Assembly: GCA_900095095.1 (NCBI GenBank)
Contig: FMBT01000241.1
Coordinates: forward strand, 1 to 38,506
Length of the DNA stretch: 38,506 nt
Source: Fragilariopsis cylindrus CCMP1102
Lineage: Eukaryota; Bacillariophyta; Bacillariophyceae; Bacillariales; Bacillariaceae
Direction of reading: 5' to 3'
The notes under the pieces were generated by a model. That model did no database searches and was not told the DNA's origin. It was given only the letters and a program-made list of their open reading frames with translations. Each line of letters opens with the position of its first letter. Position 1 is the stretch's first letter. Position numbers and translations under genes: made by a program. This document shows positions 10,862-21,549 of this stretch, piece by piece.

Positions 10862-12316
10862 ATGTTCATCAAGAAAGATTTACGTAAGATCGCAACAATC
10901 CTTGATGATGCTGTAGATTGCAATACTTACGAAAAGGAGAACAATGAGGATGAAAATGAAAATGACAATGACAATACAAATAATACAAATAAGAAAATAA
11001 AACGTCTGAAACGTGAAGAACCACTCACAGTATTACGATTAGGACGTCGAAAACAAGAATTTAATGGTACAGTACAAGTATTATGTACACCATCACATAT
11101 ACCAAAATTAAAATTTCTTCACACCATTAATTTATATGAATGTAATATTTCCAACCTTCATGGTTTTGGTCCCATGTTTCATGTCGCCAGTCCAAATTTA
11201 GAAACTATTAATTTAGGACGTAATCCAATTGAGAAGATACCAGACGATTTTGCCGATGTCTATCCATCGTTAAAACATTTATGGTTAGATGATTGTTCCT
11301 TATCTGGTGAATTTCCACGTCCATTATTATTATTAAAAAATTTAATAACATTACGATTACCAAATAATAATATCACACATTTAAATATTGGTGGTATTGA
11401 TACCAACGAGAATAATAATAAGAAAGATAATGATAATGATGACAATGATCACAACAACAACGGCGGCGGAGGTAGCAGTAAGGTAATTCCACTTGAAAAT
11501 TTAAAAACATTATGTTTAGATCGTAATAAGCTTGGTGGTGGGGATACCTTTAAAGTTAGTGATCAAAGAATTGGTACCGGTACAGAAGAAAAAGTCATTG
11601 ATGTTGATATTAGTGTTGATATTGACAGCGACAACGACAACGACAACGATGATGATGACGGCAAGAAGAAGGAGAAGGAGAAAGAGGAACCACAACAACA
11701 ACTAGAACAACAAGATTCTAGTAGTAGTGATTCTGTATTACCATCTAATTTAGCAGAATGGTTACCAAATTTAGAAGGATTACTTTTACGACATAATCAA
11801 TTGACAAAATTAGGTGTCACAATCTGGCCAACGACATTACAAGTATTACATATTTCATCCAATCAACTTAGTAATTTAAATGAAATCATGGGTACTATGG
11901 TTACTATGGAGAATGATAATGACAATGATACATCGATGGAGGATGATGATACTTCTGCATTATTGCAACCATCAAATTTGACACATTTATATGCGAATGG
12001 TAATCAATTGCAATGTATACCAACTAATATACTGACAAAACATCCAAAATTACAACGTTTTGTGATATCACATAATCCACCATTGAAAGAATTATCGAAT
12101 GAAATATGGAAGCAAATTGATAAGAATGAGAATGATAATAGAGATGAAAATGATAATAATAATACTAATGAGTCGTCGGCGTCTTCTTCGTCTCCTTGTA
12201 AAATTCTTTGGAAACCTAATCCTAATTTATCTCCTCCAGGAACGAAGAATAGTAGCAGTAGCAACAATGATGACGGTGACGGTGACGATGATGGAGGAGA
12301 AAAAATGCAAGATTAG
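10862..12316 (+). CDS. Leucine-rich-repeat protein with acidic inserts
   Basis: 484 residues, ATG with A-rich context, single exon. Recognisable LRR units: LHTINLYECNISNLHGFGP, LETINLGRNPIEKIPDDFAD, LKHLWLDDCSLSGEFPRPLL, LITLRLPNNNITHLNIGG, LKTLCLDRNKLGGG, LEGLLLRHNQLTKL, LQVLHISSNQLSNLNE, LTHLYANGNQLQCIPTNIL, LQRFVISHNPPLKEL. Units are separated by Asp/Asn/Glu-rich spacers (about residues 190-215, 240-290, 345-365), and the tail is Asn/Ser/Asp rich. LRRs are protein-binding scaffolds. There is no signal peptide, membrane span or kinase domain, so it is likely cytosolic or nuclear with an unknown partner. The inserted acidic runs between otherwise regular LRRs are low-complexity expansions rather than domains. 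Confidence 0.85.
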   Translation: MFIKKDLRKIATILDDAVDCNTYEKENNEDENENDNDNTNNTNKKIKRLKREEPLTVLRLGRRKQEFNGTVQVLCTPSHIPKLKFLHTINLYECNISNLHGFGPMFHVASPNLETINLGRNPIEKIPDDFADVYPSLKHLWLDDCSLSGEFPRPLLLLKNLITLRLPNNNITHLNIGGIDTNENNNKKDNDNDDNDHNNNGGGGSSKVIPLENLKTLCLDRNKLGGGDTFKVSDQRIGTGTEEKVIDVDISVDIDSDNDNDNDDDDGKKKEKEKEEPQQQLEQQDSSSSDSVLPSNLAEWLPNLEGLLLRHNQLTKLGVTIWPTTLQVLHISSNQLSNLNEIMGTMVTMENDNDNDTSMEDDDTSALLQPSNLTHLYANGNQLQCIPTNILTKHPKLQRFVISHNPPLKELSNEIWKQIDKNENDNRDENDNNNTNESSASSSSPCKILWKPNPNLSPPGTKNSSSSNNDDGDGDDDGGEKMQD

Positions 12317-12822
12317 GTTATTGAATTAAATTGTGCAGTGAGTTGGTAATACAGTAGTCTAATTCAGTTCTATTTCGGCTGCGATAAGAAGTAGATGATG
12401 ATGGTGGTGGCAGATAAAACATACACTGAAATAAAAAAGAATTCAAAGTTATATAAGATCAAAAAAGGGGACATGGAAGAATAATACTTTTCATTATAGA
12501 CTAGGATATGCTAGTAATAAATAAATGAACCTTCATCTATAATTAACATATATATTATATTTAAAAAGTAGTATGCAGTAGGATGCAGTAGGGGAGGGGT
12601 GCATATAATCCGACTATATTAGCGCGCGTAGGATTTCTATTATTTTTGTCTATGATTTTATAGTTTCAATTTTCAATCTTTTTTTATGGCGCGAACTTTT
12701 TAATGTCATTGGTTCTATTGCACGTATCTTTCACATGGACCACGAAAACATTCTTACATACCGTTGCTATCATTATTTCTTTCACAGGACTGTCACTACG
12801 ATTCTCCCTACAACTCACCACC
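12317..12822. other. Spacer between LRR and SAP genes
   Basis: AT-rich spacer of about 500 bases. No protein-like frame except a short plus-strand run (12735-12920) that overlaps the start of the next gene. Presumably the LRR 3' untranslated region and the SAP gene promoter. Confidence 0.45.
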
Positions 12823-14214
12823 ATGACCGACAGCAATTTCCGCAACCGAACCTACGCCCAGTTCGTCGAGCGGTTATCATGAACCGCAACAGATCTCTCG
12901 TATTTGGTTTGAAGAATTGAATGCTAGCCAATGCAAAGAACTTTGCAAAGCTGTCAAAGTCAGATGTTCCGGTACCAAAAAGAACATCATTGAACGTTTA
13001 CTCGACCAGGAATTCCTTGTTCAATATGCTATTAACTTGAAGAGATACATGATTAAAATCGATGCTTTAAAAGCCGAATGTCGCAAACGTATGTTACAAG
13101 TCTCCGGAAATAAATTTGATTTAGTCCTTCGAATCGTCCAACACGAACATGGACCGGTGGTGATACGTTAAAACGTCCTGCAACTTCAATCGTCGTCGAT
13201 GAAACATCCGGAATTGAAAAGCATGTTGCGAAGAAACGTAAACCATCTAAACCAAGCCCATCTACTATGTACACCCGTATCCAAAAAAAGATCCGATCAT
13301 GTTCTCAGAAGAAATATCAATCTCACTGGGGGTCGAAGTCACACGCACCGGCTGTTTGTTCTCTCGTTCATAGTCTTTTGGAAAGTCTTGACAAATATAC
13401 AGAAACTGATCCAAACTTGGTCGTTGATGGGTGTTATGCTATCGTATCATCATTCGTTGAAAACTTCGATTACTTTGACCGTCCTGGTTACTGTGAAGAT
13501 TTAGAAGATTCAGCAGAAAAAATTATACAGTACGTCGTTTATGATATTCCACGTAATATGGTTTCTTCAAATGACTTGGATAAGCTGGCAAATATTATGA
13601 TCGAATGGCAAAATGTTGCAGCTCCTTATGGAGTTTTGAATAACCGCTGTCTTGGCTTCGACATAGGAGCCAATCTTATCCGAAATGGTCGTGGTGCCGA
13701 CGAGGAGGAGGAAGACAAAAAACCACCAGCAGCAGTTGCACAAGCTCCCATCAACAAAAAGTTTTCGCAATTCTCAAACAAGAAGTCTGGTGGTTCATCT
13801 ACTACAAGTACCGGCGATTGCTGGTTGAAAGTGGCGGTAGCCACCACCTCGGTGAGGAGTAAAGGAACTGCAAGCAGATGTGGGTTATCACTTTCGCAAT
13901 TCACGAACAAGAAGTCTGGTGGTGGTGGTGGTGGTGGTGGTACCATGACACGATTTGAACAACAAAACAGCAAGCGTCTAACGAAAGAATGGCACTGTCA
14001 GACTTGTCATAAAATATTCAGTTTGAAACCTAAAGGTTGCTTCACACAAAATCATCAAGTTAGGACGAACTATAATATTAAAAAATCTACAACGAAGGAC
14101 GAGCAAAGAACCAAATTGCGTGGAAAAAGTGCAGACGATGACGGATTAACTCTTGGATCAGGTATTGATTGGAGCAATGGTAATGATCGAGTAGGTCAGA
14201 ATCGTTTCAATTAA
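12823..14214 (+). CDS. Nuclear-type protein with two SAP-like motifs and a C-terminal CxxC motif (frameshifted)
   Basis: The protein-like text runs from about 12827 to 14214. First SAP-like motif: LNASQCKELCKAVKVRCSGT then KKNIIERLLD. Second: IDALKAECRKRMLQVSGNKF then DLVLRIVQHEHG. A -1 shift at about 13153-13157 (one missing base) joins this to TGGDTLKRPATSIVVDE, a basic KKRKPSKPS stretch (possible nuclear signal), and a globular part (VCSLVHSLLESLDKYTETDP). Two repeated SQFxNKKSGG boxes follow, with a Gly run encoded by (GGT)n, and near the end WHCQTCHKIFSLKPKGC, a Cys/His cluster that might bind zinc. SAP motifs bind scaffold/AT-rich DNA. The start is uncertain: the ATG at 12823 is in another frame from the good text, so a shift just after it or an upstream exon is needed. 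Confidence 0.65.
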
Positions 14215-14610
14215 TATCAAATAGATACATATATATATATATATATATATATAAATTGACAACAATTCCGTCGAGGAAACTAGCAACAAAAATCTAGCAT
14301 TCTTTATTTTCAATTAATAAATAGCACCAACCATTCATCTAAAAATAAAATGTAGTCAAGATAGGAAAGATCCCCATGTTGTCCTAATCAATTGTTTGTA
14401 AAGAAATAGAGATTCCGATTCGATATTATGGGAAAGGAAGGTTTCTTATCAAAAAACGCCGTCACTCTTATAAAAGAGGTCAGTATCGTTGATGCATAAA
14501 TTATATGATTATATTATACTAAATTACTTAAATAATTCCATGTATTCATGATATTTGCATCATATATTGTGCATTAGAAGATATAGTCCTACTAGACTAG
14601 AAAGGGTGAT
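14215..14610. other. Convergent 3' region with AT microsatellite
   Basis: Between the SAP gene stop and the end of the minus-strand aldolase. Contains a TA dinucleotide run and AT-rich sequence. A 23-codon plus-strand frame at 14428 (MGKEGFLSKNAV) resembles a gene start but ends at once and is not accepted. Confidence 0.5.
14228..14253. repeat. (AT)n microsatellite
   Basis: Uninterrupted alternating AT/TA run of about 25 bases, directly after the SAP gene stop codon. Confidence 0.9.
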
Positions 14611-16239
14611 TCAAGTTGATGATGATAGTAATGTAACTTTGTTGAAAAAAGCAGACCATGCCTCTATCCAAATTTCAGTAGGAATATTCCCATTTGCTTC
14701 ACCAATTGATAATTCAAATTTACATCGATATCCTTTTTGAAAGGCAACATAATCAACGCCATCCTCTTCTTCTTCTTCTATAGATCGCAATCGATGAAAT
14801 ATTGATATACCATTACATTCATTTATAATTTCATCGCGAATTAATTCACATGTTTCTTTCGATGGTTGTAAATAACAATGTACCATATTAACTTCAGGCA
14901 TTGATGGTTCAAATAAAAGAATGCTTCTTTGATTGTTGCTATATGAAGAAAGTTCCTTAACAATATGTACCAATTTATCTTTCTTGTCTTGAAATGTCAT
15001 CATTGGTTGTTCTACATTATCATCATTATTATTTTCATCATCATCGTTGTTTATTATTGTTATGTCTTTCCAATATCGTTTATATCCTGCCCAACCAGAA
15101 ACAGCATACGGTAGTAACGTATATAGATTACCACCAAATCGTCGTAACCATACCCTGGCTTCATCACAAAACTCTTTCGAACCTAATAACATTGCACCGG
15201 ACATACCACCTAATCCTTTATAGAATGATATATAAACAGAATCAAATGGATCTACTAATTCTGCCAGTAATGGTTTGTTGTGTTGGTTATAACCAGTTGC
15301 AGTAGTTGCTTCAAAGATACGTGCACCATCACAATGTAATTTAATATCATGTGTTGTGGCGAACTTCCTTAGTTGTATTATATCCTCCCATGGTGTTATT
15401 TTTCCACCTAATTCACGATGTGGTAATTCCAACATAATTGTAGAGATCATGCTTTCCCTAACATCATTACCATTATCATTATTTTGCCGTTGTTCTTCAA
15501 AATAATCCTGTACATGTTGGTATAGTAATGGAGATGCACCTAATCCTAATCCTATATTACTATGAGGTAGGGGAATAGCATCTAAACCACATAGTTCTCG
15601 ATAACCATCTTGTTCATGTAAAAGTAAATGACTTGTTCTATGACAAATAAAGGACAGCTTATTCTTGCTTTTGCTTTTACTAATCTTTTCGTCGTCGTCG
15701 TCGTCGTTATTAGTATTAGAATTAGAATTAGTATGAGTATTAGAATGAATAAGGAGTGCAATTGATTGTGCCATACCGCCACTGGGCATAAAAACTCCAT
15801 CCTCTTGACCGAATTCTTGTGATATTTCTTTTTCAAATGATCGTAGAAATGATGCCGATGATGCCGATCCTGCTTGTTTATCAAAGTCACCATATATATC
15901 CCATTCAGTAATACCCAACTTTTTACAATCCACAATAGTTTGTTCTAACTTTTCTATGGGACTAGATATTGGATGTGGTGATTGGAGCATTGTAATTATT
16001 TTTTCTTCTTCATTCTGCTCATTCTTATTATTGTTCACTTTATTAAACCTTTTTGTTTGAAAACGCGACGGCGATGACGATGATGAAGACGGCGAGGATG
16101 CCGCAAATGCCATGACTCTTACTCGGTGTCGTCCACCGACAGCCGACGAAATGATTATGACACCAGTAAGGACAACCAATAGTAATGTTGTAGTTGCGAC
16201 TGTCTTTGATCGATCCCTGGATGGCCGATTAACCTGCAT
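14611..16239 (-). CDS. Threonine aldolase-like PLP enzyme (beta-eliminating lyase fold), signal/plastid presequence
   Basis: 542 residues, single exon, ATG at 16239. Fold-type I PLP enzyme of the threonine aldolase/beta-eliminating lyase family, which cleaves L-threonine (or related beta-hydroxy amino acids) to glycine and an aldehyde. Seen: GDFDKQAGSASSASFLRSFE, FGQEDGVFMPSGGMAQSIAL (cofactor phosphate region), HRTSHLLLHEQDGYREL, IMLELPHRELGGKITPWEDI, IKLHCDGARIFEATTATGY (the conserved Asp that contacts the pyridine ring) and SVYISFYKGLGGMSGAMLLG with the Schiff-base Lys. The N-terminus has a hydrophobic stretch (TTLLLVVLTGVIIISSAV) followed by VMAFAASSPSSSSSS, like a diatom bipartite plastid signal. 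Acidic Asn/Asp inserts lengthen it beyond the usual 350 residues. Substrate cannot be fixed from sequence. Confidence 0.85.
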   Translation of the reverse strand: MQVNRPSRDRSKTVATTTLLLVVLTGVIIISSAVGGRHRVRVMAFAASSPSSSSSSPSRFQTKRFNKVNNNKNEQNEEEKIITMLQSPHPISSPIEKLEQTIVDCKKLGITEWDIYGDFDKQAGSASSASFLRSFEKEISQEFGQEDGVFMPSGGMAQSIALLIHSNTHTNSNSNTNNDDDDDEKISKSKSKNKLSFICHRTSHLLLHEQDGYRELCGLDAIPLPHSNIGLGLGASPLLYQHVQDYFEEQRQNNDNGNDVRESMISTIMLELPHRELGGKITPWEDIIQLRKFATTHDIKLHCDGARIFEATTATGYNQHNKPLLAELVDPFDSVYISFYKGLGGMSGAMLLGSKEFCDEARVWLRRFGGNLYTLLPYAVSGWAGYKRYWKDITIINNDDDENNNDDNVEQPMMTFQDKKDKLVHIVKELSSYSNNQRSILLFEPSMPEVNMVHCYLQPSKETCELIRDEIINECNGISIFHRLRSIEEEEEDGVDYVAFQKGYRCKFELSIGEANGNIPTEIWIEAWSAFFNKVTLLSSST

Positions 16240-16712
16240 ATCGGTTAGCTACTGACGCTTTTTGGTGTTCTGCAAGTACAAGTCCCGATACGCTGTACAT
16301 GTACTGATTCGATGGATTGTGTGTGAAATAAGATTATGTGAAAGATCCAAAATACAATGGGGTTCACGTGAAGAGAAAAGCAATGCGCAAAACCGCGCGC
16401 GAGTAAAGGGTGCCAGGGGAATATTAGTAATGTTTAATATTGTTTTTAACTCGCCGGGCGGAAGATGCTCCTGTCACGTGCACTTTAGTGTTCGTACTTT
16501 TTGAGTCCCACCACTTGATAAAACTCCTTAGTACGACTTAAAAAATTCTTATTGTGTCACCAATAAATTTCAAATTACGAATAGAACATATGCAATATTA
16601 CGAATAGAACAGCAGCATCATGCAACATTGCTTCTATTATTTGACACACACAAAAACAAAACAACAGCCAAAGAACAAAAAAATAGCAAATCAAATACGA
16701 TTATATAATAAT
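16240..16712. other. Divergent promoter region
   Basis: Between the aldolase start (minus) and the next gene (plus), with no convincing gene. It contains CACGTG-type E-boxes/palindromes (TTCACGTGAA near 16365 and GTCACGTGCA near 16474), possible bZIP/bHLH sites between the two divergent starts. Confidence 0.4.
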
Positions 16713-17411
16713 ATGTTAGCAAGTCGTTTGCAACGGATCGTGGTGGGTAGTAGCGCTGCTGCCACTGCATTTGCGGCATATCACATAAATGCCATGGGAG
16801 GCTTTTGGTCTAAAGTGCAGCAACAGCATGAAATCCCGGTGGGGTCCATTTTTGAAGGAGGAGATTTATTCGAGTTGGAAGTTCCAAGATCGTATCTAAT
16901 AATGAGTAATAATAAGGAAAAACAAGATACCGGAGATGACAATGGCAATGGCGATGGTGATACCGCTGGAGTGTTCGTGCGAGCATTTTATAGCGCTCCA
17001 TTTTTCACGATTGAGCGCAGTATTATCGACCTAGTGATAAATCGTCGGTGGCCAGAAGTGATACACGAAGATAGTTCAACGTTTGAGGTGGGTACCCAAC
17101 ACGCCGCTTGGACCGTGACGGAAAGATATCCAACAGCTCTTTCTATGGCATGGGGTGGTACACGTATTGGTGGAACGACCAATCTGCAAATTAGACCCTC
17201 CAAAAGAGTGGTAGGTGATAATAGTCAATTCGTCATTTTACAATTCGGTTCGACACTCAATTCATCAGTAAATCCTGGGATCATGTACTTGCACTACAAA
17301 TACAGCCAATTGCTGTTGGCTCAGACCGCACAACACCTGAAGCATCAAGAAATGAAAATGACCAGCAGCGTATCTTGTCTAAAGTACCGAATAAAGATTT
17401 CGTTTGTATGA
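16713..17411 (+). CDS. Conserved unknown protein, possibly DUF2867-like
   Basis: 233 residues from ATG at 16713 (an in-frame ATG at 16620 would add 31 Lys/Gln-rich residues; I prefer the second because MLASRLQRIVVGSSAAATAF looks like a real N-terminal targeting helix). Body: GVFVRAFYSAPFFTIERSII, STFEVGTQHAAWTVTERYPT, ALSMAWGGTRIGGTTNLQIR and, near the end, GIMYLHYKYSQLLLAQTAQH. The alternating beta text, a Trp after 'MAW' and a final helix with His/Tyr/Ser-x-Leu-Leu-Leu remind me of DUF2867-type proteins, but this is tentative. The Arg/Ala-rich start could be a mitochondrial presequence. The last 15 residues look unrelated and may come from a late frame change. Confidence 0.6.
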   Translation: MLASRLQRIVVGSSAAATAFAAYHINAMGGFWSKVQQQHEIPVGSIFEGGDLFELEVPRSYLIMSNNKEKQDTGDDNGNGDGDTAGVFVRAFYSAPFFTIERSIIDLVINRRWPEVIHEDSSTFEVGTQHAAWTVTERYPTALSMAWGGTRIGGTTNLQIRPSKRVVGDNSQFVILQFGSTLNSSVNPGIMYLHYKYSQLLLAQTAQHLKHQEMKMTSSVSCLKYRIKISFV

Positions 17412-17975
17412 ATGTGATGTTCAACGAATTTATTGATAATTCTGCACGATGATCACAAAATGAAACCACACGTTGCTTCAAACGCTAACAAAAAGATATG
17501 ATATGTGTACTACTATTAATGTAACTGTTTTGTCTCATCGATTGATTGTTTGACAGTCGTAGTATATTAGAATAATTTATTTTATTTTATTTTATTTATT
17601 TTATTCTGATTAATTTAATTTAAATTGGACATTATATTACTGTAACAAAACTTCTCTATTCCATACTAGCAATAGGTTGATATAGATACATTTTCGAATA
17701 CAGTTATGTTTTCTAGATTTTTTAGATCTCTGTCAGATCTTCAAATAAGAATGGCGTGAATGAATCAATCCGGGACTGTAACACGACTCAAAACTATACC
17801 GTTTTGTAGCTTTTCGTAGAGGACAAGGAAAAACTCAAAAAAGCTAAAAGCACACTTTTAACTTTTCTTATTCACCCATGCATGGTGAGAGCGTCAATTT
17901 TGTCCATCAAATAATCAACGAAAGAATCAGTCAGTCAATCGATCATCTTCATTGAATAGGAAATAAAGTTCAAAT
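17412..17975. other. Spacer with TTTTA repeats
   Basis: AT-rich spacer with a (TTTTA)n run at about 17577-17606 and no protein-like frame. The 3' end holds imperfect AGTC/ATCA repeats before the next ATG. Confidence 0.5.
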
Positions 17976-20010
17976 ATGACGACTATGATAACGGAACTAA
18001 TCGACGACAGTAATAAGAATGAGATATTGTATCTTCGTCAACAGATAAAGGATCTGGTCCTTTTAGCATTGGAAAAAAAGGGTAAACTTTCGTTCGACGA
18101 CCTACCAGAAGTACTTCGTAATGATCGAGATATCGTTCTAGGAGTTGTACTTGCTGGGTCGAATGCAGAGGAGTGGTACAAGCTACCACAAAGATGGAAG
18201 GATGATGCTGAAATAGCTTGTGCTGTATTTGCTCGCGAAATAACAAGTTTTTTTAGTACCGACCCCCCTAAAGAAGGACGATCGTTGAAATTTTTGGATC
18301 TACCATATCATCTCTGTATGGACAAAAAAGTTGTACTACACTTTCTTCGGTCCGACTGCTCGAAATGGGAAAATATTCCTATGAAATTTAAGTCAGATGC
18401 AGATATCCTTGCTACAGCATTCTTTTACGAGAAAATAGATTTTGATGATATTCCCAAGATCTGAAACGAAGCAACAGAGAAATTGCTTCCTACGGTGTAT
18501 CCAACGATTTGATACAGGTTGATGAATGTACATGCTTTGATCGCGATGACTTTAGGGTAGCTATACAAGACGGTGAATTAGAATGGCGACACTTACCTCA
18601 AACACTCAAAAATGATTATAAATTTGCTGCCAGCATCTCCTTGCTAAAAACATACAACGACTCGCCAAGACAGATTATGGAGCAGATTCCAAAATTCGGT
18701 CAGACAAGTCCTATTGGCGTCGCATTCTTTCTTCGCCGTATAATCTTTACCATAGTTTGAAAGATTTGATTAAAGACTTTGCGCCAGTTGAACTTTGTTC
18801 GGATCATGATTTAATGTTGGAAATTTGCAGTAAATGTACCCATGCATTCTCTTTGATCGACGAAAACTATTAAATAATCGAGACTTTCTAGAGAAAGTTC
18901 TTCGAGCAAACGTGAATGTTATACAACTCTTACCGCATCAAACGCAAATACTCCATCGAGATTTGGTCTTTACAGCTCTACATAGCCTTGACAAAGAACC
19001 GAACATATACGTGGAATCTGCAACATCCGATGCGATCTACCCACCTTTCTGGGAAGATTGTAAATTTATTATGACTGGGTGAAAGCTGGTTATCGGCTTC
19101 CGTTCATTTCTGATGACTTATCCAAGGCATGGACGAGTAATCGAGCACTGTGTCTCGCTGGTTTGATATGTAACGGAAAAAAATATCGCACACCACTTAC
19201 CTACGCCCGAAGTTTCATAGGGGAAGCGCAGTTCATGGCAGAGGTACTGGACCATCACCCAGATATGTATGGGAAAGCCAAAGGTGCAGCAGTAAATGAT
19301 CCAACATGTATGACAATCGCATTTGCAGCCTCACTAGAGCTGACGACTCGTAAGATGAAAGAACTTCATTTCAATGGAAAGGACGATGAAATCAAGAGGT
19401 ACATTTCCTTTCTTCGTCACAAACTGGATCCATAAAGGTATTCGTTGAGTGTATCCTGGCAGTATGCTTTCAACCCAATCGATAGACGTTACAGGAAGTA
19501 ATTTGACTCTTCTTAATCAGGGTATTGAAACTAGTATCAATTACAAACGCCGTTTGGTTGAATATCTAGGTATCCCAACTGGACGAAGGCTTCTTCAATT
19601 ACTGCAGGCGGAACGGAATGTTCTAGAAGCAACTGCTCCGTTCGAAGATTTTTAGAAGTACAGTATTGATAATCAACTGCAGAAGCGACTCCCTCCAAAC
19701 TCGGATACGATTGTTGCAACCGCATTCGTCGGCTTGAAAAAAGAAGGACGAAGACTCAAGATAATCAGAATTTATTAAGTATGATATAAACAAATAAAAT
19801 ATTAATCATAGACGATAACAATAGACAAAAAAAAAGTCTACTTTGAAAAAGATTCGATTGATTCATTATTGAAAAATCAGTCTATTCGCACTCTTGGATA
19901 AGCAGAACGGCATTATTACCCAGTCTCTGAGCCAATTTTTCGACGCTACTGTTTTATGCGATGCCGATGATCCCTTTGTTCGTCTGTACGTTACGTTGAA
20001 TAACAATTAA
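17976..20010 (+). CDS. Helical repeat protein, DUF4116-like, broken by repeated frameshifts
   Basis: Protein-like text starts at ATG 17976 (MTTMITELIDDSNKNEILYL) and continues through at least five frames: 17976-18464, about 18470-18760, about 18706-18870, 18834-19082, 19079-19435 and 19449-19655, with plausible tails to about 20010 (SLSQFFDATVLCDADDPFVR). The first four changes are all -1 in the reading direction. Repeats of about 50 residues share a pattern: LPxxLxxDxxxVLxxV, then WxxLPxxxKxDAxIAxA (DLPEVLRNDRDIVLGVVLAG; EWYKLPQRWKDDAEIACAVF; KWENIPMKFKSDADILATAF; EWRHLPQTLKNDYKFAASIS). This resembles DUF4116-type repeats, which alternate 'D+E.VL.AV' helices; function unknown. Either a pseudogene or a gene with several missing bases; continuity of the repeat across breaks favours the latter. 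Confidence 0.5.
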
Positions 20011-20268
20011 TATATAAGTACTCTAACGCTACTATTAAATATTACTGTATTATATTACTATTACACACGCTTCATTATACAGTAGTAGGATATCACAAAT
20101 ACTGTACAGGATGTATGCTCATTCCTCCTGATAAGCCTGCCAAGGTGAGCTATTTGTGTTGTACGTGATGTGTAACTAGTGAAATAGGATTCAGATCAAT
20201 TTCTGGTCTTTTTTTCTTTCTTTTCCGTTTCGTCGTAATTATAAATTACTACTTACTTCTTGTATGTA

Positions 20269-21549
20269 TTACATATCAAAGACTCGTTTTTTCTTCAAAG
20301 GCGACGACGAGGAAGTCATATTATCACTATCTTGATCAACGTTAGCAGTTCCTAACGCATCAGTCAGAAGATCCGACAATAATCCTACATCATCATCATT
20401 ATCATCATCCTTTACATCAACCTTTTTCATCTTCCTACCATCGATTTCTTCTTGTGATGTTTTTTTTGATTCTTCTAACTCCAAGTCCAAATCCATATCC
20501 AACAAAGAACGTAATTTTTCTTTTTCATTTTCTATCCAAATTTGTTCAATAATTTTTTGTTTTTTATCATTGTCTTCTAATCCTTCATTACCAATTTTTT
20601 CTTCTAATTTTAACCGTAATGTCTGAACAAATAATAATTGATTTGTTGTTGATTCCTTATCGTCATCTTCTGATAATAATGTAGAAGTAGAAGTAGAAGT
20701 CGACTTCGATTTTGTACCGAATAACCACGATTTCAACCAAGACGATGACGATGACGATGACGATGACGACGACGATCTCTGTTCAGCAACATCATTTGTT
20801 GTTGATACTATTGTATTCGATACAACATCCGAAATAAAATCATTTGTGGTTATGGAACGTAATATTGATCGTAATTTTAAATTTTGTTCACGTTCTATAT
20901 TTAATTCATTTTGTAATTCTGTATTTGCTTTCATTTTTAAATGTAATCGATGTGCTAATATATAGGCGAATGTTGCTACTAATAAATTAATGATTGAATG
21001 TTGTCTTGTTTTTAATCTTGCTGTGAGACGGTTCCACATTGATTTATCTAATTCTGTATGTAATTTGAATTTTGTGTCATCTATTTCTTTTTGTAATCGT
21101 AATATACTTGCTTTGGGATTTTTTAAAAATTCACCGGCACGTTTTTGTGATTCTATATATTGTTGTTTTGCTTTTGCTGGTGATAATTTTGTTGTTGCAC
21201 TTATTGTACTTGTACTGCTGGACGATGGTGGAAGGGGTGGAGGTAAATTATTTTTGGACGGTGAAGTCAACAGTCGACAAGAAATAGATTGTTGTCGGTT
21301 CTTAACTAGTAATGACGACGACGATGACGAAAACGAAATCGTCGTTCTATGGCGGCCAGTTTTGGTGGTGAGGAGCGTCCTCCTACTAGCTGAAGATGCA
21401 TAACAGAGGCTCATACTTGTCGATAAGTTTCTATGCCGTTGTCCCAATTGTGGTTTCGTGTACTGTACAATATCTTCTTGTGTCTGCCTTTTATGTTGTT
21501 TGTGTTGTCTCAATCGACAATCGACGGTTGCCGCCGCCATCGTCATCAT
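20269..21549 (-). CDS. Coiled-coil single-span protein, likely mitochondrial
   Basis: 426 residues, ATG at 21549, no introns. The N-terminal 100 residues are Arg/Ser/Thr/Gln-rich without acids, as in mitochondrial presequences. Then comes a basic helical region (SPAKAKQQYIESQKRAGEFL, ILRLQKEIDDTKFKLHTELD) and a membrane segment (SIINLLVATFAYILAHRLHL). A coiled-coil follows (NTELQNELNIEREQNLKLRS), then a Ser12 run encoded by (GAC/GTC)n, a second coiled-coil (RLKLEEKIGNEGLEDNDKK) and an acidic tail ending in basic KKKRVFDM. Function unknown. Domain order (presequence, helix, span, coiled-coil) recalls inner-membrane coiled-coil scaffolds, but there is no specific family motif. Confidence 0.7.
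   Translation of the reverse strand: MMTMAAATVDCRLRQHKQHKRQTQEDIVQYTKPQLGQRHRNLSTSMSLCYASSASRRTLLTTKTGRHRTTISFSSSSSSLLVKNRQQSISCRLLTSPSKNNLPPPLPPSSSSTSTISATTKLSPAKAKQQYIESQKRAGEFLKNPKASILRLQKEIDDTKFKLHTELDKSMWNRLTARLKTRQHSIINLLVATFAYILAHRLHLKMKANTELQNELNIEREQNLKLRSILRSITTNDFISDVVSNTIVSTTNDVAEQRSSSSSSSSSSSSWLKSWLFGTKSKSTSTSTSTLLSEDDDKESTTNQLLFVQTLRLKLEEKIGNEGLEDNDKKQKIIEQIWIENEKEKLRSLLDMDLDLELEESKKTSQEEIDGRKMKKVDVKDDDNDDDVGLLSDLLTDALGTANVDQDSDNMTSSSSPLKKKRVFDM

Noticed and set aside
14428-14500. A 23-codon plus-strand frame starting MGKEGFLSKNAV that resembles the start of KIN17-type proteins
   Set aside because: It stops at once, the next coding sequence is on the other strand, and no acceptor leads to KIN17-like text (zinc finger) nearby. 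Similarity over about ten residues can be chance.
20269-21549. Several long plus-strand frames opposite this minus-strand gene (20990-21403, 21072-21287)
   Set aside because: They are antisense to a longer frame with normal protein features and are rich in Cys/Val/Leu runs that mirror Asp/Ser codon repeats.
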